In this document: positions 24,597 to 34,094 of the stretch, piece by piece
How positions within the stretch are numbered: the first letter of the stretch is position 1
How the letters are laid out: the number at the start of each line of letters is the position of its first letter
Source: an uncultured Phascolarctobacterium sp.
Lineage (GTDB): Bacteria; Bacillota; Negativicutes; Acidaminococcales; Acidaminococcaceae
Length of the DNA stretch: 64,000 nucleotides
NCBI GenBank assembly: GCA_900545025.1
Contig: UQXH01000004.1
Span: forward strand, 48,767-112,766
Direction: 5' to 3'
Notes under the pieces: model-generated
What the model was told of the DNA's origin: nothing
What the model saw: only the letters and a program-made list of their open reading frames with translations
Database searches by the model: none
Position numbers and translations under genes: made by a program

Positions 24597-24634
24597 ATAG
24601 TAAATAAGTACATTATGATTGGAGGATTTAAATC

Positions 24635-25267
24635 ATGGGTCGACGCACAGAAGATATGTTATCTGAACGCCAGAAAAAAATATTGGATTTTGTACGTGAT
24701 TTTATAAATGCTAAAGGCTATCCGCCGGCAGTTCGCGAAATTGGTGCTGCGGTCGGTTTATCTTCCAGCGCCAGTGTTCATAACCATTTAAAACGCTTGC
24801 AGGAATATGGGTTCTTAGTACGTGATGCAGCTAAACCCAGAGCCTTGGAGCTGATGTCTGAAAATGATGCTTGGCGTAATAAGATTGTTGTTCCGGTGCC
24901 TTTAGTCGGCAGAGTTACTGCAGGACAGCCTATTTTAGCGGTAGAAAATATTGAAGAGACCTATCCTATACCGCGTGATTTGATTGGCTGTGACGAAGAT
25001 GTTTTTATGCTTTCTGTTTCCGGAGACAGTATGATTAACGCAGGCATTCTTGACCATGATTATATTATTGCCAGAAAGCAAAACTTTGCCAATAATGGTG
25101 ATATTGTGATTGCGCTCATTGATAACGAAACTACGACAGTAAAACGTTATTTCAGAGAACTTCGTTCAGTACGTTTACAGCCGGAAAATGATAAATATGA
25201 GCCTATTATTGGAACGGATAATATTCAGGTATTAGGTAAAGTAATTTCTGTGTTTAGAATGTTATAA
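24635..25267 (+). CDS. lexA: LexA repressor
   Basis: 210 residues. The winged helix is at about 10-70 (RQKKILDFVRDFI, YPPAVREIGAAVGLSS, VHNHLKRLQEYG). The self-cleavage pair Ala96-Gly97 lies in GRVTAGQPIL, the catalytic Ser at about 132 in SVSGDSMINAG, and the catalytic Lys at about 170 in TTTVKRYFRE. It represses SOS genes until RecA filaments trigger cleavage. GGAGG is 9 bases upstream of the ATG. The gene borders the microvirus prophage at dif. Confidence 0.96.
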   Translation: MGRRTEDMLSERQKKILDFVRDFINAKGYPPAVREIGAAVGLSSSASVHNHLKRLQEYGFLVRDAAKPRALELMSENDAWRNKIVVPVPLVGRVTAGQPILAVENIEETYPIPRDLIGCDEDVFMLSVSGDSMINAGILDHDYIIARKQNFANNGDIVIALIDNETTTVKRYFRELRSVRLQPENDKYEPIIGTDNIQVLGKVISVFRML

Positions 25268-25300
25268 TAATGCTAATTTGATGTCATTCTAGCACCTAAG

Positions 25301-25348
25301 TAATATTAAAACCCTACTATTTGTATAAATAGTAGGGTTTTAATATTA
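25301..25348. terminator. bidirectional terminator between lexA and the thioesterase gene
   Basis: A perfect 22-bp inverted repeat with a GTAT loop. The core is AACCCTACTATTT / AAATAGTAGGGTT, flanked by A and T runs on both strands. It separates the convergent lexA and thioesterase genes; the last bases overlap the thioesterase stop. Confidence 0.93.
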
Positions 25349-25795
25349 CCATTTTTCTGGTATGTTTTCAAATGTTCCAATGATGTATGCAGTTCCCTGC
25401 AGTTTTGTAAGCAGCGTATCCTTACTGTCATATGTATCAACTTCTACAACGATGACTTTATGTCCACGGTGCAAAACACGCGCTATTGATTTTGCAGTAT
25501 CACCGGCTGTGATATTCTTAAGAAAATTTATAGAATAATCTATGGTGACTATTCTGGCTCCGGTACTGGCACACGCTGCACCAAGTGCTGTATCTGCCAG
25601 TGCTGCCAACGCTCCGCCATGAACAACAGAATACATATTAGTATGTTTGCTGCTGTCTATTTTCATAGTCAGAACAGCCTTGCCGCACTCAATGTCAATA
25701 AATTTTATCCCACATAAGGCGACAAAGGCATTTGTGCTGTAATTATCAATAATTATTTGCGTAATCTCAGCTTTGGACGACTGCTTTTCAATCAT
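25346..25795 (-). CDS. PaaI-type hotdog thioesterase
   Basis: 149 residues with the PaaI/HGG hotdog pattern VVHGGALAALADTALGAAC, where the HGG turn and the following Asp form the catalytic site. ITAGDTAKSIARVLHRGHKVIVVEVD is the second conserved strand pair. Members hydrolyse aryl- or acyl-CoA thioesters. ATG 25795 follows AGGTGG and is preferred over GTG 25804, in which the ribosome site would fall inside the gene. It overlaps the upstream PLP gene by 8 bases. Confidence 0.85.
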   Translation of the reverse strand: MIEKQSSKAEITQIIIDNYSTNAFVALCGIKFIDIECGKAVLTMKIDSSKHTNMYSVVHGGALAALADTALGAACASTGARIVTIDYSINFLKNITAGDTAKSIARVLHRGHKVIVVEVDTYDSKDTLLTKLQGTAYIIGTFENIPEKW

Positions 25796-27029
25796 TCTTT
25801 CCACCTACCCTTTTAGCTGCTGCCATAACGGCAAGTCTGCCATGTTCAAAGGTTAAACCACCTTGGAAAAAGACATTGAAAGGTTCTCTGCAAGGGCCGT
25901 CGGCGCTTAATTCTATCGAAGCTCCCTGCACGAAAGTACCTGCAGCCATGATTATTTCATCCTGATAACCAGGAAGTGGTGAAGGTACAGGTTCAACGTG
26001 GGCATCTACCGGAGAATTGCATTGAATTGCTACGCAGAAGTCACAAAGTCGTTTTCTGGTTTCCAGTGTAATCGCTTGGATAATGTCGCTGCGAGGCTCT
26101 TCCGGTTGCGGTTTAACTTCGTAGCCCAAGCTTTTGAAAACGGAAGCCGCAAAGATAGAAGTTTTAACTGCCTGCAAAACTATATGCGGTGCCATAAAGA
26201 GCCCCTGATATAATTCACGAGCTGTATCACCGAGAGTAGCCCCCATTTCTCCGCCTAAACCCGGTGCAGTAAGCCTGTAGGAAGCTTTTTCTACTAAATC
26301 CTGGCGTCCAACTATGTAACCACCGGTAGGTGCAAAACCGCCGCCAAGATTTTTTATCAGTGAACCTGCCATTAAATCAGCACCAACTTCTGTTGGCTCC
26401 TGCTTTTCAATAAATTCACCGTAACAGTTATCTACAAAGCAGATAACATTAGGATTAGCTTCTTTAGCTGCCTGGCAAATCCGTCCTATTTCTGCAACGT
26501 CAATAGTCTTACGCATGCTGCTGTAACCGCAGGAACGCTGAATATGAATCATTTTTGTTTTAGCAGTAACAGCTTTCTTTACTGCCTCCAAATCAACATG
26601 CTCACCTGTCATCGGAATTTCTTTATAGTCTATTCCTAAATCTATTAAAGACCCCTCTGCCTTTTCAGGATAACCGATAATAGTCTGCATAGTATCATAT
26701 GGTGTACCCGTGACTGCGATAAGCTCATCACCAGCGCGTAGATTACCTAATAACGCAACTGCTAAAGCATGTGTTCCGGAAACAAACTGAGAACGTACAA
26801 GCGCTGCTTCTGTTTTAAAAATTTCGGCATAGATAAGGTCGAGTTTTTCACGGCCGACATCAGAATAAGCATATCCAGTGGTCGGTTTCAGATAAAAATC
26901 AGAAACCATATTATTACGAAAAGCGGTAATTACTTTTTCAGTATTGAAAAGAGCTGCTTCTTCTAATTTTTTGCTTTGTAAAGCTACCGCAGCCAGCGCT
27001 TCTTCTTCTACCTGCTGATAATTAATCAA
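25788..27029 (-). CDS. PLP-dependent methionine gamma-lyase-family protein (YnbB-like)
   Basis: 413 residues, fold type I PLP enzyme of the so-called aluminium-resistance/YnbB group. FVDNCYGEFIEKQEP holds the Asp that pairs with the PLP ring and GSLIKNLGGGFAPTGGY the Schiff-base Lys. VRSQFVSGTHALAVAL is the N-terminal cofactor phosphate region. The physiological substrate is not established. The start is TTG 27029 with AAGGTG upstream, and it overlaps the hflX stop (TTGA). The ynbA(hflX)-ynbB order is the same as in Bacillus. Confidence 0.88.
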   Translation of the reverse strand: MINYQQVEEEALAAVALQSKKLEEAALFNTEKVITAFRNNMVSDFYLKPTTGYAYSDVGREKLDLIYAEIFKTEAALVRSQFVSGTHALAVALLGNLRAGDELIAVTGTPYDTMQTIIGYPEKAEGSLIDLGIDYKEIPMTGEHVDLEAVKKAVTAKTKMIHIQRSCGYSSMRKTIDVAEIGRICQAAKEANPNVICFVDNCYGEFIEKQEPTEVGADLMAGSLIKNLGGGFAPTGGYIVGRQDLVEKASYRLTAPGLGGEMGATLGDTARELYQGLFMAPHIVLQAVKTSIFAASVFKSLGYEVKPQPEEPRSDIIQAITLETRKRLCDFCVAIQCNSPVDAHVEPVPSPLPGYQDEIIMAAGTFVQGASIELSADGPCREPFNVFFQGGLTFEHGRLAVMAAAKRVGGKND

Positions 27030-28858
27030 TTTTCTTCACCTTTGCTAAGATAATTTTCAAATTCTTTAATAGATTCAGCAGCAAGGCGTACTTTTAATTT
27101 TGTGCCTTCTGCAAGATATTCCTGTTCCAGTACAGTACCAATATTATGCAATTTTGCTGCCTTATCAGAATCACTGTAAGGAATAATAAAATAAGCTTCG
27201 ATGGCTTTCAGATTTAAATTTTCGCTGATTAATTCCAGCAATTTATCTGTGTTAAAACCACTTTTTGCTGAAATACAGATGCTGTTTTCTTCCTGTTCCA
27301 ATCTATGAATAAGGCCATCTGCTTCAGGTAGCTTATCTACTTTATTGTATACGGTTATGATAGTTTTATCCTTTACACCTATTTCACCTAATACCTGGTA
27401 GACAGCTTTACTCTGTTCTTTATACAGTTCATGGCTGACATCTATAACATGTAAAAGAATATCTGATTCAATAACCTCTTCCAAAGTTGACTGGAAAGCT
27501 GCAACAAGCTGATGCGGCAGACGCTGGATAAAACCAACAGTATCAGTTAAAATCACCTGTTGTTTATCAGGCAGATTAAGCTGACGCATAGTAGGATCAA
27601 GCGTTGCAAAAAGCTGGTCCTTAGCATAAATATCAGAATTGGTCAGTTTATTTAGTAAGGTTGATTTACCGGCATTAGTATAACCTACCAGGCTGACAGT
27701 CGGTACGGAGGCTTTATTTCTTCCTGTTCTATGCAACGTACGAACACTTTTCACCTTACTGATACATTCTTTTAAATAAGCGATACGGTCTCTGATTCTG
27801 CGGCGATCCACTTCCAGCTTTGTTTCGCCGGGACCGCGTGTGCCTATACCGCCGCCAAGACGTGACAGGCTGAGACCTTTGCCCATAATACGCGGCAAAG
27901 TGTATTGCAGCTGAGCCAGCTCTACCTGCAGCTTGCCTTCATTAGTATGAGCGCGTTGTGCAAAGATGTCAAGTATAAGCGCAGTACGGTCAAGGACACG
28001 TATACCCATCGCCTGTTCTATATTACGCTGCTGTGCGGGCGACAGTTCATCGTCAAAGATACATAGATCTATATTTTCCTGCTGTACATATAACGCCAAC
28101 TCCTGTACCTTACCTTTCCCGATGAAAAATGCCGGGTCTGGTTTAGGTCTCTTTTGGATGAATTTGGCAACAACGACAGCTCCGGCAGTATCAGCAAGCT
28201 GCTTTAATTCTTCTACGGAATCTTCAATGCTCCAGCCGGAAATGCCAAATAAGCCGCTGTACTCCATGCCTACCAAGATAGCTCTTTCAGCAGTTTTAGC
28301 CAGCGCTGTGCTGTCAGATTGCTTGTCAAGGATTCTTTCTACCGTATTGACCAGATTAGGAAAATAGATATTTTCTGTTTCAGTCAGCTGCATAGGACCA
28401 TAACTTTCAGTGATAAACTGTTCGTTTTCGTCGATACCGACAATCATGCCGAAGCTGACCGTCGAAGCAGTATAATCGGGTGAAGTTACGCCGATAGCAA
28501 TCATAGCATCAAAACGATTATTCTTAAGTGCTGAAATATCAACCCCACTGAGAGTTGAATTGCCGTTAGGATGTGTATGCACGCATCTGATGCCATTCAG
28601 ACGGCTGCTTTTTCTGCGCCCTTCTGCATTAGGCAGTTCAACACTTTCATTACTGCCCACAGCCACACTTAGGATTTGGCCGCTGCGATTGATATAAACG
28701 GAGATTTCTCTATTTATAAACTCAGTAATATCAGCCAGCTTCAAAGCCAGTTCAGTTGTTAAAAGCTGCCCAGAGGACAGCTTTATATCGTATATTGTCT
28801 TTAATTCATCAATAACGGAGTTTCGGATACCTTTAAGATTACCCAATATTTCTTTCAT
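27026..28858 (-). CDS. hflX: HflX-type GTPase with an N-terminal JAMM/MPN-like domain
   Basis: 610 residues, about 190 more than Bacillus HflX. The C-terminal two thirds are standard: HflX subdomain RPKPDPAFFIGKGKV, GGIGTRGPGE linker, G1 SLVGYTNAGKSTLLNKL, G3 DTVGFI, G4 YNKVDK, G5 SAKSG. HflX splits stalled or heat-damaged 70S ribosomes. The N-terminal 180 residues contain CVHTHPNGNSTLSGVDISAL, which fits the JAMM metalloprotease signature HxH-x7-S-x2-D (H94, H96, S104, D107), with a Glu in the strand at about 51 as possible catalytic acid. ATG 28858 has GGAG upstream. Confidence 0.92.
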   Translation of the reverse strand: MKEILGNLKGIRNSVIDELKTIYDIKLSSGQLLTTELALKLADITEFINREISVYINRSGQILSVAVGSNESVELPNAEGRRKSSRLNGIRCVHTHPNGNSTLSGVDISALKNNRFDAMIAIGVTSPDYTASTVSFGMIVGIDENEQFITESYGPMQLTETENIYFPNLVNTVERILDKQSDSTALAKTAERAILVGMEYSGLFGISGWSIEDSVEELKQLADTAGAVVVAKFIQKRPKPDPAFFIGKGKVQELALYVQQENIDLCIFDDELSPAQQRNIEQAMGIRVLDRTALILDIFAQRAHTNEGKLQVELAQLQYTLPRIMGKGLSLSRLGGGIGTRGPGETKLEVDRRRIRDRIAYLKECISKVKSVRTLHRTGRNKASVPTVSLVGYTNAGKSTLLNKLTNSDIYAKDQLFATLDPTMRQLNLPDKQQVILTDTVGFIQRLPHQLVAAFQSTLEEVIESDILLHVIDVSHELYKEQSKAVYQVLGEIGVKDKTIITVYNKVDKLPEADGLIHRLEQEENSICISAKSGFNTDKLLELISENLNLKAIEAYFIIPYSDSDKAAKLHNIGTVLEQEYLAEGTKLKVRLAAESIKEFENYLSKGEEN

Positions 28859-28889
28859 ATTGCATCATCTCCAAAACATCGTGTGTAAA

Positions 28890-30482
28890 TTATCTGCGAA
28901 CACGTGCGGGTTCCACATTGATTTTATAACCCTTGATGGTATTTCTATGCATTGCACCAAGAACTTTTTCCGCTACATCTTCAGGAACTTCTACGAAAGT
29001 AAATTTATCGTAGATATTGATTAAGCCAACATCACGTGCCGGAATATCAGCTTCAATAGCGATAGTACTTACAATATCTTTTACAGTTATTTTTTGACTG
29101 CGGCCAATATTCATAAATAAACGTACCATACCGGGACGAGCACCGGTATTTTTCAATTCAGCAGCGATTTCATCGTCCTGCGGAGCTTCCAGTGCCTTAA
29201 TCCCCTCCTGCATCAGTTTCAAGGCAGCAGCAGCTACTTCCTCCGCAGAATAATCGTCTAAAAGGCTTTCCGCGATAGGCATGTAATCATGGAAATTGTT
29301 CAGTTCAAGCACAGTCTGCATTTTGCTGATAATCTGTTCACGCTGACGCTCGATTACATTTGCAGCAGTAGGAAGCTGGCGGCGTACAATCTTAGTTTTT
29401 ACAATACGTTCAATCAGTTTCAGCTGACGGAATTCACGCGGAGTAATAAAAGTCATCGCTACACCGGTATTACCTGCGCGTCCGGTACGTCCGATGCGGT
29501 GTACATAGCTTTCAGGATCTTGAGGAATATCAAAATTTATTACATGGGTAATATTATCAATGTCAATACCACGTGCGGCAACATCAGTAGCAATAAGGAT
29601 ATCTACAGAGCCTTCACGGAATTTTTTCATTACTCGGTCACGTTGGTTTTGGCTTAAATCACCATGTAAGCCTTCTGCCATATAACCGCGGCTGGAGAGT
29701 GCAATAGAAAGGTCGTCAACACCTTTCTTAGTACGGCAGAAAATAATCAGCTTACCATCGATTTCAGTATCCAGCAAACGGCACAGACCTTCAACCTTGT
29801 CTTTAGTTTCAAAATAATATTGCTCTATTAAAGGTACGGTCAGTTCTTCCTTAGTAATAGTGACAGATTTAGGCGCTTTCATGTATTTCTTGGTAAGGCT
29901 GAGGATTGGGCGCGGCATTGTTGCAGAGAACAGCAAAGTCTGGCGTTCTGCAGGAAGATTTTTCATGATTTCTTCAATATCGTCCACAAATCCCATATCC
30001 AGCATTTCGTCTGCTTCGTCCAATACCAGGAATTTGATATGGTCTAATTTGATAGTACGTCTGTTGATATGGTCAATCAATCTGCCGGGAGTACCGATAA
30101 CGATTTGCACATTATTTTTCAGCGCACGGATTTGACGTTCAATAGGCTGTCCGCCATAAACAGGAAGTGCTCTTACACGTGTTGTTCTGCCTATTTTGCC
30201 TACTTCTTCTGCAACCTGGATAGCCAGTTCGCGAGTCGGTGTCATGATAAGAGCTTGAATATGACGGTGATCGGTGATGCTTTGTACCAGCGGAATACCG
30301 AAAGCAGCGGTTTTACCAGTACCGGTCTGTGCCTGCCCGATAATATCGTTGCCTTCAAGTACCAAGGGGATGGTAGCAGCCTGAATCGGAGACGGCTCTT
30401 CAAATCCCATATCTGTTAGAGCAGCAACGATTTTTTTATCAAGCAGTAATTCACCGAAATTCTCTTTTTGTGTATTTGACAT
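28890..30482 (-). CDS. DEAD-box RNA helicase (CshA/DeaD type)
   Basis: 530 residues. Q motif with GFEEPSPIQ, motif I AQTGTGKTAAFG, Ia PTRELA, II DEAD, III SATM, V ATDVAARGIDI and VI HRIGRTGRAG. The C-terminal segment MVRLFMNIGRSQKITVKDIV is the DbpA-type RNA-binding domain, followed by a short basic tail. This domain set suggests ribosome assembly or cold-shock RNA unwinding. GGAGG precedes the ATG. It lies in the cinA-helicase-hflX run. Confidence 0.94.
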   Translation of the reverse strand: MSNTQKENFGELLLDKKIVAALTDMGFEEPSPIQAATIPLVLEGNDIIGQAQTGTGKTAAFGIPLVQSITDHRHIQALIMTPTRELAIQVAEEVGKIGRTTRVRALPVYGGQPIERQIRALKNNVQIVIGTPGRLIDHINRRTIKLDHIKFLVLDEADEMLDMGFVDDIEEIMKNLPAERQTLLFSATMPRPILSLTKKYMKAPKSVTITKEELTVPLIEQYYFETKDKVEGLCRLLDTEIDGKLIIFCRTKKGVDDLSIALSSRGYMAEGLHGDLSQNQRDRVMKKFREGSVDILIATDVAARGIDIDNITHVINFDIPQDPESYVHRIGRTGRAGNTGVAMTFITPREFRQLKLIERIVKTKIVRRQLPTAANVIERQREQIISKMQTVLELNNFHDYMPIAESLLDDYSAEEVAAAALKLMQEGIKALEAPQDDEIAAELKNTGARPGMVRLFMNIGRSQKITVKDIVSTIAIEADIPARDVGLINIYDKFTFVEVPEDVAEKVLGAMHRNTIKGYKINVEPARVRR

Positions 30483-30487
30483 TAAAT

Positions 30488-31741
30488 TTATTCCTCCAAA
30501 TCATTTTCTTGACTGATTTTATCTAATAACATGGAAATTGCCGTTAAAGCAATCCTTAGTTTATTTTCTACCCTGCTGTGGTGGAAATAATGTTCCTGGC
30601 AGTAAACAACTTCAGCAGTTGCTACCGCTATGTATACAAGTCCCACAGGCTTATTTTCACTGCCGCCAGGACCGGCATTACCAGTAATACTGATACCGTA
30701 ATCACTGCCGAAAAGCTTACGGACGCCGGCAGCCATTTCGCAGGCAGTTTCACGACTGACAGCGCCGAATTCCTGTAAAGTTTCAAGCTGTACATTAAGC
30801 AGTTTATTTTTAATTCCATTAGTATACGTAACTGCAGAACCAAGCAGATATTCGGAGCTGCCCGGTATATCAGTTACCAGACTGCTTACCAGTCCTCCTG
30901 TACAGGATTCAGCAAAAGCTATTGTCTTATTTTTCTGGAGCAGTTTTTTACCTAAAACAGCAGGCAATGATTCATCATCAACACCATAAATGTACTGCTC
31001 TAACCGTGTACGTACCAATTCTTCACATTGATCCAGCATTCTATTGGCATCCTGCCGTTTGGCGGCTTTAGCAGTAAGGCGTACTAATATTTCTCCATGC
31101 CTTGCATAGATAGCGATAGTTGGATTAGATTGCTCTAAGATGAGGTCATCAATTTTTTCTGCAGTAAGTGATTCGCCGATACCGCGTAAATGCAGTGTGC
31201 GGGAAAGGATGATTCCCTGATTACCAAACTTTTGTTCTAATAAGGGCCAAAGCTGCTTTTCACAAATATCTGTCATCTCGCTGGGCGGACCAGGCAGCAA
31301 TACTAAGTATTTACCATTATGATTGATAAATAGCCCAGGCGCAGTGCCTACGTCGTTCTGCAAGATTTCTGCTCCAACCGGTATCATTGCTTGTTTATCG
31401 TTATTGGCAGGAGTACAGGTACCTTTTTTGGCGAAAAAAGCATCAATCCTTCCCCATGTATCTAAATCAAGATAGCACTCAAGGCCGCAGATTTCTACTA
31501 CTGTATCTTTAGTAATATCTCCGCGGGTTGGACCTAAGCCACCCGTGATGATAATAAGGTCAGCGCGCTCCATAGCTTGCTCTACGGCTTGTTTCATCCG
31601 CTGCGCATTATCACCTATGGTTGTTTGATATAAAACATCAAATCCCATGTTATTCAGATGTTTGGACAAGTATTGAAAATTTGTATTGAGTATTTCACCC
31701 AATAATATTTCAGTACCAGTATTGATAACCTCGACAATCAT
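30488..31741 (-). CDS. cinA: competence/damage-inducible protein CinA
   Basis: 417 residues. The N-terminal MoaB/MogA-like domain has TGTEILLGEILNTN and ITGGLGPTRGDITKD. The C-terminal PncC-type nicotinamide-nucleotide amidase domain has AESCTGGLVSSLVTDIPGSS and SITGNAGPGG. Known homologues hydrolyse ADP-ribose or NMN. It follows rimO at 18 bases, as part of the block that often leads to recA in Firmicutes; recA is not seen here. Confidence 0.94.
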   Translation of the reverse strand: MIVEVINTGTEILLGEILNTNFQYLSKHLNNMGFDVLYQTTIGDNAQRMKQAVEQAMERADLIIITGGLGPTRGDITKDTVVEICGLECYLDLDTWGRIDAFFAKKGTCTPANNDKQAMIPVGAEILQNDVGTAPGLFINHNGKYLVLLPGPPSEMTDICEKQLWPLLEQKFGNQGIILSRTLHLRGIGESLTAEKIDDLILEQSNPTIAIYARHGEILVRLTAKAAKRQDANRMLDQCEELVRTRLEQYIYGVDDESLPAVLGKKLLQKNKTIAFAESCTGGLVSSLVTDIPGSSEYLLGSAVTYTNGIKNKLLNVQLETLQEFGAVSRETACEMAAGVRKLFGSDYGISITGNAGPGGSENKPVGLVYIAVATAEVVYCQEHYFHHSRVENKLRIALTAISMLLDKISQENDLEE

Positions 31742-31759
31742 TTTTCTGCCTCCTCGGCT

Positions 31760-33085
31760 TTACACCTGTTCTGCTACCATTTCATAGGTAAATCCTTGCA
31801 AGATACGTACCTTAGTGAATTCACCGATATGCAGATTATCAGCATTCTCGACAAAGATATTGCCGTCAATTTCGGGGGCTTCTCTATAAGAGCGTGCAAC
31901 AGCGAGAGACGTATTTTCTGCGTCAAAACCTTCAATAACTACCTCAAGCTCCTCGCCTTCTAAATCTTGATGCAATTCTTCAGAAATTTCTGCTTGTAAT
32001 GCCATAAGTTCATGATATCTGTTTTCTTTGATTTCATCAGGAATCTGGTTAGGCATCGTGCCAGCTACAGTCCCCTCTTCCTGTGAATATTGGAAAACGC
32101 CGGCATTTTCAAAACGCTGAGCGGCAACAAACTCTTTCAGCTCTTCAAAATCTGCTTCGGTTTCTCCGGGAAAGCCAACGATAAAGGTAGTCCTGATGGC
32201 AATACCTGGTATCGCAGCACGAAGTTTTTTCAGTAATACTTCTACCTCTTCTTTAGTATCGTAGCGATTCATACTGGCAAGCAAAGAATTGCTGGCATGC
32301 TGTAACGGCAAATCAACATATTTGCATACTTTAGGCAAGGTAGCAAAGGCTTCGATAAGTTCATCAGTAAAATTATTAGGATAGCAATACATGACGCGTA
32401 TCCATTCGATACCTTCCAAATCATTTAAATCCTTTAATAATTGCGGGAGCATCAGCTTACCGTATAAATCTTCACCATATCTGGTGGTATCCTGCGCTAC
32501 CACGATAATTTCTTTAATACCGGCTGCAGACAGTTCTTTGGCTTCTGCCATTACTGCTTCATAAGGTCTGCTGGTATAGGGACCACGCAGTTTAGGAATA
32601 ATGCAGTAAGAGCAGCAATTATCGCAGCCTTCTGCAATCTTTAGATATGCCATATAATCAGGAGTTGTGAGCATACGCGGCATTTCTACTGGCTGTTCAG
32701 CTGTATTTCTGGTCATATGCAATACTTTTTTACCGTTCATAACCTGCTCAATCACCCAATCGATGTCTGTAAAACACTCCGTGCCAACGAAAGCATCTAC
32801 TTCTGGAATATTTTGAGCCAGCTCATCAGCATAACGTTGACTTAAACATCCGGTTACAATTAAATAACGGCAGCTGTCTTGTGTTTTGTATTCACTCATT
32901 TGTAAGATGGTATTGATAGATTCTTCTTTAGCAGATTCGATAAAGCCGCAAGTGTTTACAATAATAATATCAGCATCAGCCGGGTCGTTAGTTACCGTAA
33001 AATCTTTCTCTTTGATAATGCCGAGCATTACTTCAGAATCAACAAGATTTTTAGGACAGCCCAGGCTGACCATGCCTAATTTCAT
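31760..33085 (-). CDS. rimO: ribosomal protein S12 methylthiotransferase RimO
   Basis: 441 residues, radical SAM enzyme that adds a methylthio group to the conserved Asp of ribosomal protein S12. The N-terminal UPF0004 domain starts MVSLGCPKNLVDSEVMLG, with further Cys in VNTCGFIESAKEES. The radical SAM cluster is C-x3-C-x2-C in CDNCCSYCIIP. A TRAM domain ends the protein. ATG 33085 is chosen because GGAGG lies 8 bases before it, giving the family start MKLGMVSLGCPKN. Confidence 0.95.
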   Translation of the reverse strand: MKLGMVSLGCPKNLVDSEVMLGIIKEKDFTVTNDPADADIIIVNTCGFIESAKEESINTILQMSEYKTQDSCRYLIVTGCLSQRYADELAQNIPEVDAFVGTECFTDIDWVIEQVMNGKKVLHMTRNTAEQPVEMPRMLTTPDYMAYLKIAEGCDNCCSYCIIPKLRGPYTSRPYEAVMAEAKELSAAGIKEIIVVAQDTTRYGEDLYGKLMLPQLLKDLNDLEGIEWIRVMYCYPNNFTDELIEAFATLPKVCKYVDLPLQHASNSLLASMNRYDTKEEVEVLLKKLRAAIPGIAIRTTFIVGFPGETEADFEELKEFVAAQRFENAGVFQYSQEEGTVAGTMPNQIPDEIKENRYHELMALQAEISEELHQDLEGEELEVVIEGFDAENTSLAVARSYREAPEIDGNIFVENADNLHIGEFTKVRILQGFTYEMVAEQV

Positions 33086-33100
33086 GAAACAGTCCTCCAA

Positions 33101-34081
33101 TCATTTATCATTACTGAATCGCACCAGATCCAGCCATTTTCTATTCAACTTCTCCTGTTCAGGATACGACAGATAAGCAGTATTCAGCCACAGTTTATTT
33201 GGATCTGCAGCAGGCCCATCTATTCCTTGTGGCAGCAGAAACATGAAACCAGTATTTTTTTCCAAAGAAATACGTTTGACTGCAGTATCAACAATTAACC
33301 AATCAATGAAATCTGCGCCTTCAGCAATTTTTTTGCTATTAGCAAAGACAGCTGCTCCATATAGATTAACCGGTGTTCCTTCTTCTGGAAAAACAACATA
33401 AGCAGGAAAATTATTCTCAAGGTATTTGAAAACATAACTTTGACGCGTCAAAGCAAGATCTGCATCGCCAACAGCTGTCATACGTATTGGTGTAAAAGGA
33501 AATTTCGCATATTGACCAATAAAACGATTAATATTCCATAAATAGTTAAGAGAAATACTTTCTCCGAGTTGTGAAGCAAATGCTCCTAAAAAGTTCTGAG
33601 TACTGTTACTATTCGAAAGATTTTCCAAGGCAATCCTAATGTCGCTTCTATCTTCTAAATCGCTCCAGCCTTTTAAGTTTTCTTGCCCGACAGTCCTTGC
33701 ATAGCGTTGATTGATAAGAAAAACAGCAGGGTCATAAAAAGCGCCATACCAACGATCTTGATTGTCTTTAAATTCTAACGGTAATCTGTCTCCCGCACTG
33801 CAAACAACTGGCTGTAATTTATTCTCGAGGCAAAAACCATTAAGGGTACGTGTTCCGCAAAGTACGATATCAGGCTCAATATCTTTTAATTCGTAGATGA
33901 CACTGATAATATTACCGTTTTGTGTCTGTTTGTTATATTCATTCACAATACTTTCGGTAAAATCTGCATCCATTTCTGAATATAAGATAAGGTCTGTATG
34001 GTTTACGCTTGCTTTATCCTTGCCGCAGCCAGAACAAAATGGCAGACAAAATAATAACAATAATATAGTTAAACGCAACAT
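33101..34081 (-). CDS. extracellular solute-binding lipoprotein
   Basis: 326 residues. The signal sequence MLRLTILLLLFCLPFCSGC ends in a lipobox-like CSGC, so it is probably lipid anchored. The body resembles family 1 / iron-type binding proteins: LILYSEMDADF start, NLKGWSDLED and YGAAVFANSKKIAEGADFIDWLI near the end. The ligand cannot be inferred and no permease or ATPase gene is nearby. GGAGG precedes ATG 34081. It sits between ygiQ and rimO in a block of otherwise unrelated housekeeping genes. Confidence 0.8.
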   Translation of the reverse strand: MLRLTILLLLFCLPFCSGCGKDKASVNHTDLILYSEMDADFTESIVNEYNKQTQNGNIISVIYELKDIEPDIVLCGTRTLNGFCLENKLQPVVCSAGDRLPLEFKDNQDRWYGAFYDPAVFLINQRYARTVGQENLKGWSDLEDRSDIRIALENLSNSNSTQNFLGAFASQLGESISLNYLWNINRFIGQYAKFPFTPIRMTAVGDADLALTRQSYVFKYLENNFPAYVVFPEEGTPVNLYGAAVFANSKKIAEGADFIDWLIVDTAVKRISLEKNTGFMFLLPQGIDGPAADPNKLWLNTAYLSYPEQEKLNRKWLDLVRFSNDK

Positions 34082-34094
34082 GATTCTGCCTCCA

